From Deltaproteobacteria bacterium (GTDB lineage: Bacteria; Desulfobacterota; DSM-4660; Desulfatiglandales; Desulfatiglandaceae): 7,679 nt of DNA. Numbering within the stretch: position 1 is the stretch's first letter; each line of letters starts with the position of its first letter. The notes beneath the pieces are model-generated. The model searched no databases, was not told the origin of the DNA, and worked only from the letters and a program-made list of their open reading frames with translations. Of this stretch, positions 6,299 to 7,679 are shown piece after piece. The translations under genes were made by a program, and so were the position numbers. The stretch is from NCBI GenBank assembly GCA_021159525.1, contig JAGHEC010000235.1, forward strand, positions 1 to 7,679, written 5' to 3'.

Positions 6299-6324
6299 AT
6301 CTTTAAAGAAAAGGGTTTTGTCAA
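6296..6324 (-). promoter_or_regulatory. Sigma-70-type promoter of mraZ and the dcw cluster
   Basis: On the minus strand a perfect -35 TTGACA (6324-6319) is followed by a 17-nt spacer and the -10 GATAGT (6301-6296, four of six matches to TATAAT). The predicted transcription start is about 6289, giving a leader of about 36 nt. An A/T-rich stretch lies upstream of the -35. This is the clearest promoter in the window. Confidence 0.85.
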
Positions 6325-6641
6325 GAAAAAAATAGCAAAACAAACTATTTGGAGAATTTTTTCAGACCAGATCCCCTTCTTTTGGTGGGTGCGCCACATG
6401 ATGTGGTCAGAGAAGAATTATGACACGATATGGACGATGCTCCTCTGTTACAGAAATCGACAAACCATCTCACGGGACAAGGAAACCTTCAACGGGTTCG
6501 CATAGGCACACTGCGTCTTTTTTCCAAGCTGGCTGGATTCAATCTCCTTGACCCTGTCTGGAAATCGCGTTAGCCTGGTAGTGTTCCGGCGGCTGCCCAT
6601 CTCTGACAGGAGGACCGAGGCCGTGCGAGAGGGATTTCTGG
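6325..6641. other. Gene-poor spacer between the mraZ promoter and R3
   Basis: I see no convincing gene here. The promoter-proximal 40 bases are A/T-rich. A perfect palindrome lies at 6394-6406. The stretch at 6481-6496 ends in TTCAACGGG and resembles the outer end of the R elements (compare the R4 end at 7388-7403), so it may be a decayed terminus belonging to R3. The rest (6500-6641) is GC-rich and not recognisably related to the other copies. Confidence 0.4.
6394..6406. promoter_or_regulatory. Perfect palindrome, possible operator
   Basis: CCACAT (6394-6399) and ATGTGG (6401-6406) flank a single central base. It lies about 70 bp upstream of the mraZ -35 element and could be a binding site for a dimeric regulator. 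There is no second copy in the window and no known motif that I can name. Confidence 0.3.
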
Positions 6642-6813
6642 GTAACAGCTCGATAAACAGGGGCTGGAGGGTTCTTCTGACGCGACTGCCGGGATGGGCC
6701 CGTCTCTCCTTCGCTCGCTTGGCCCGACTGAGCCCGGAGGCCCGGAGAGAAAGAAAAAACATCCTGCCCCGGTGGCGCCTTCGCTGTTATTCCCCGAATT
6801 ATTGAGGTAATAC
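6642..6813 (+). repeat. Element R3, short core copy upstream of the macrodomain gene
   Basis: The left end GTAACAGCTCGATAAA (6642-6657) matches the R4 core start at 7412. The run TCTGACGCGACTGCCGGGA near 6677 also occurs in R4 and, inverted, in R2. The right end (6734-6807), with the doubled GCCCGGAG and the ATTATTGAG end, matches R1 111-185. The two ends are imperfect inverted repeats, 15 of 22 positions alike by my count. The middle, including the GTGACTTATC arms, is missing, so this is an internally deleted copy of about 172 bp without clear outer ends. It stops 25 nt before the macrodomain start codon, so any promoter for that gene must lie in or before it. Confidence 0.75.
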
Positions 6814-6823
6814 AATGCAGAAT

Positions 6824-6830
6824 AAGGAGG
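6824..6830 (+). promoter_or_regulatory. Strong ribosome binding site deciding the macrodomain start
   Basis: AAGGAGG is followed by 8 nt and then ATG at 6839. The upstream in-frame ATG at 6815 has no such site, and the family's N-terminus begins near residue 1 of the shorter form. Confidence 0.85.
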
Positions 6831-6838
6831 CAATTGAG

Positions 6839-7360
6839 ATGAATGAGAAAATTCGAATCATCGAGGGAGACATCACCAGGCAGGAGGTGGATGCCATTGT
6901 CAATGCGGCTAACACCTCTCTCCTGGGGGGCGGCGGCGTGGATGGGGCGATTCACCGGGCTGCCGGTCCCGAGCTCTTGCAGGAGACCCGGCAGATCGGG
7001 GGGTGTCCCACTGGCGAGGCAAGGGTCACCAAGGGATATCGGCTCCCGGCCAGGTGGGTGATACACACAGTAGGACCGGTATGGTCCGGGGGAGGCCGCA
7101 ATGAAGAGGCCCTCCTGGCCAACTGCTATCGCAACAGTCTCCAGGCGGCTGTGGACATAGGCGCCAAGACCATCGCCTTCCCGTCCATCAGCACCGGGGC
7201 CTACCGCTACCCGTTGGAAAAGGCCGCCGAGGTCGCCATGATCGAGACCAAGCGGTTCCTGAAACAGGGCGCGGACATCAAAGAAGTGATCTTTGTCTGT
7301 TTTGGCAAAAAGGTTTTTAACGCCTACCAGGAGGCGTTTCAGAGAATATTCGGCGGATGA
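6839..7360 (+). CDS. ymdB: Macrodomain O-acetyl-ADP-ribose deacetylase, YmdB/MacroD type
   Basis: This is a single-domain macro protein of 173 aa, predicted to hydrolyse O-acetyl-ADP-ribose and possibly ADP-ribosyl groups on proteins or nucleic acids in the cytoplasm. Visible motifs are GDITRQEVDAIVNAAN (10-25) with N25, GGGGVDGAIHRAAGP (30-44) with D35, CPTGEA (56-61), HTVGPVW (76-82) and STGAYRYP (118-125). N25 and D35 correspond to the key residues of E. coli YmdB. In E. coli YmdB has also been reported to modulate RNase III; nothing here shows that for this protein. The start is set by AAGGAGG 8 nt upstream of the ATG; the in-frame ATG at 6815 is rejected. The gene stands alone on the plus strand, divergent from mraZ, with R3 ending 25 nt before it and R4 starting 28 nt behind it. 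No ADP-ribosyltransferase partner is in the window. Confidence 0.93.
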   Translation: MNEKIRIIEGDITRQEVDAIVNAANTSLLGGGGVDGAIHRAAGPELLQETRQIGGCPTGEARVTKGYRLPARWVIHTVGPVWSGGGRNEEALLANCYRNSLQAAVDIGAKTIAFPSISTGAYRYPLEKAAEVAMIETKRFLKQGADIKEVIFVCFGKKVFNAYQEAFQRIFGG

Positions 7361-7387
7361 ACATGAAATAGCCGGCAATAATGAGAC

Positions 7388-7679
7388 GTAACCGTTCAAC
7401 GGGGCTTGAGAGTAACAGCTCAATAAATGGGGGCAGAAGGGTTTTTCTGACGCGACTGCCGGGAGGGCGCCATCTCTTTGTGACTTATCAGTGGGGGAAG
7501 CCGCAGCTCGACGAATGCGAGAATGCCAAAGGGGCAAGCCTGCCCGCGATTGCCTTGTTACCCATGTTACCTCCTTCTGCCATCGCAGATCCACGGGACG
7601 AAAGTCTTGGCAAGAACGCTCAATTGGCCTTGGCAGGCGGGTGTCCCCCGCAGATAAGTCACTCAAGAGACCAGCCCGG
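7388..7679 (+). repeat. Element R4, left part of a MITE-like element (runs off right edge)
   Basis: The outer end GTAACCGTTCAACGGGG starts at 7388 and is followed directly by the core start GTAACAGCTCAATAAATGGG at 7412. Third-level arms GTGACTTATC (7480-7489) and GATAAGTCAC (7653-7662) enclose a longer spacer than in R2. A fourth, short inverted pair lies inside: GCCTGCC (7538-7544) and GGCAGGC (7632-7638). 7564-7679 matches 1-116. Joining R4 to the rest of R1 gives a composite full element of roughly 420 bp. No gene is visible; the reading frame antisense to it is a shadow. Confidence 0.85.

Noticed and set aside
6785..6813. Promoter of the macrodomain gene at the R3 right end
   Set aside because: TAATAC at 6808-6813 could pass as a -10, but no acceptable -35 lies at the right distance.
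6815..6838. Longer macrodomain start at the ATG at 6815
   Set aside because: A perfect AAGGAGG lies between the two candidate starts and correctly spaced for 6839, and the shorter form matches the family's N-terminus.
6539..7666. Minus-strand open frame of 375 codons antisense to the macrodomain gene
   Set aside because: It runs opposite a clearly recognisable macrodomain protein and through R3 and R4. It has no ribosome site and looks like no protein family; it is open by chance in GC-rich repeat DNA.
1..7679. CRISPR array or integron attC array
   Set aside because: The repeats are long, divergent in inner structure, occur in both orientations and lie at irregular distances; there are no cas genes, integrase or regular spacers.
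1..7679. Closed circular molecule
   Set aside because: The repeated ends differ at three positions, no replication or partition gene is present, and the content is core chromosomal dcw genes.

Overview
The window carries the first five genes of a division and cell wall (dcw) cluster on the minus strand. Read from right to left these are mraZ (6253-5819), rsmH (5101-4160), ftsL (4163-3795), a PASTA-bearing ftsI-type transpeptidase (3798-1807) and murE (1722-205). A plus-strand macrodomain gene (6839-7360) lies beyond mraZ. The moderately high GC, a class B PBP with a C-terminal PASTA domain, a meso-diaminopimelate-type MurE and the numerous intergenic hairpin elements suggest a Gram-negative deltaproteobacterium (Desulfobacterota, perhaps Desulfobacterales). 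That placement is inference, since no marker RNA is present.

The cluster opens with a clear promoter at 6296-6324 and a four-decamer MraZ-box-like operator at 6259-6298, just before mraZ. rsmH, ftsL and ftsI are fused by ATGA stop/start overlaps. murE follows 84 nt later with its own good Shine-Dalgarno. Together these genes modify 16S rRNA (RsmH), build the septal divisome core (FtsL and FtsI), add meso-DAP to the peptidoglycan precursor (MurE), and autoregulate the operon (MraZ).

The striking part of the window is between the genes. One family of short elements without a coding region, with several nested levels of inverted repeats, occurs four times: R1 at 1-245, R2 at 5281-5773 (inverted), R3 at 6642-6813 and R4 at 7388-7679. 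R1 and R4 run off the window edges. The outer ends read GTAACCGTTCACGGGG, a second level reads AGCTCAATAA, and a third reads GTGACTTATC. R2 lies between mraZ and rsmH, which are normally adjacent. It is flanked by ATAAAA duplications and is itself interrupted by a 148-bp insert flanked by TACTTAG. R1 reaches into murE and supplies its last 13 codons and its stop. R3 and R4 bracket the macrodomain gene. No transposase is present, so the elements look non-autonomous (MITE-like).

Intergenic layout: 1-204 is element R1; 1723-1806 is a short spacer with a weak hairpin; 5102-5280 is the rsmH leader with a 9-bp tandem repeat and a hairpin motif; 5281-5773 is R2; 5774-5818 is a hairpin behind mraZ; 6254-6641 holds the mraZ control region, a palindrome and otherwise unassigned DNA; 7361-7387 is a short spacer.
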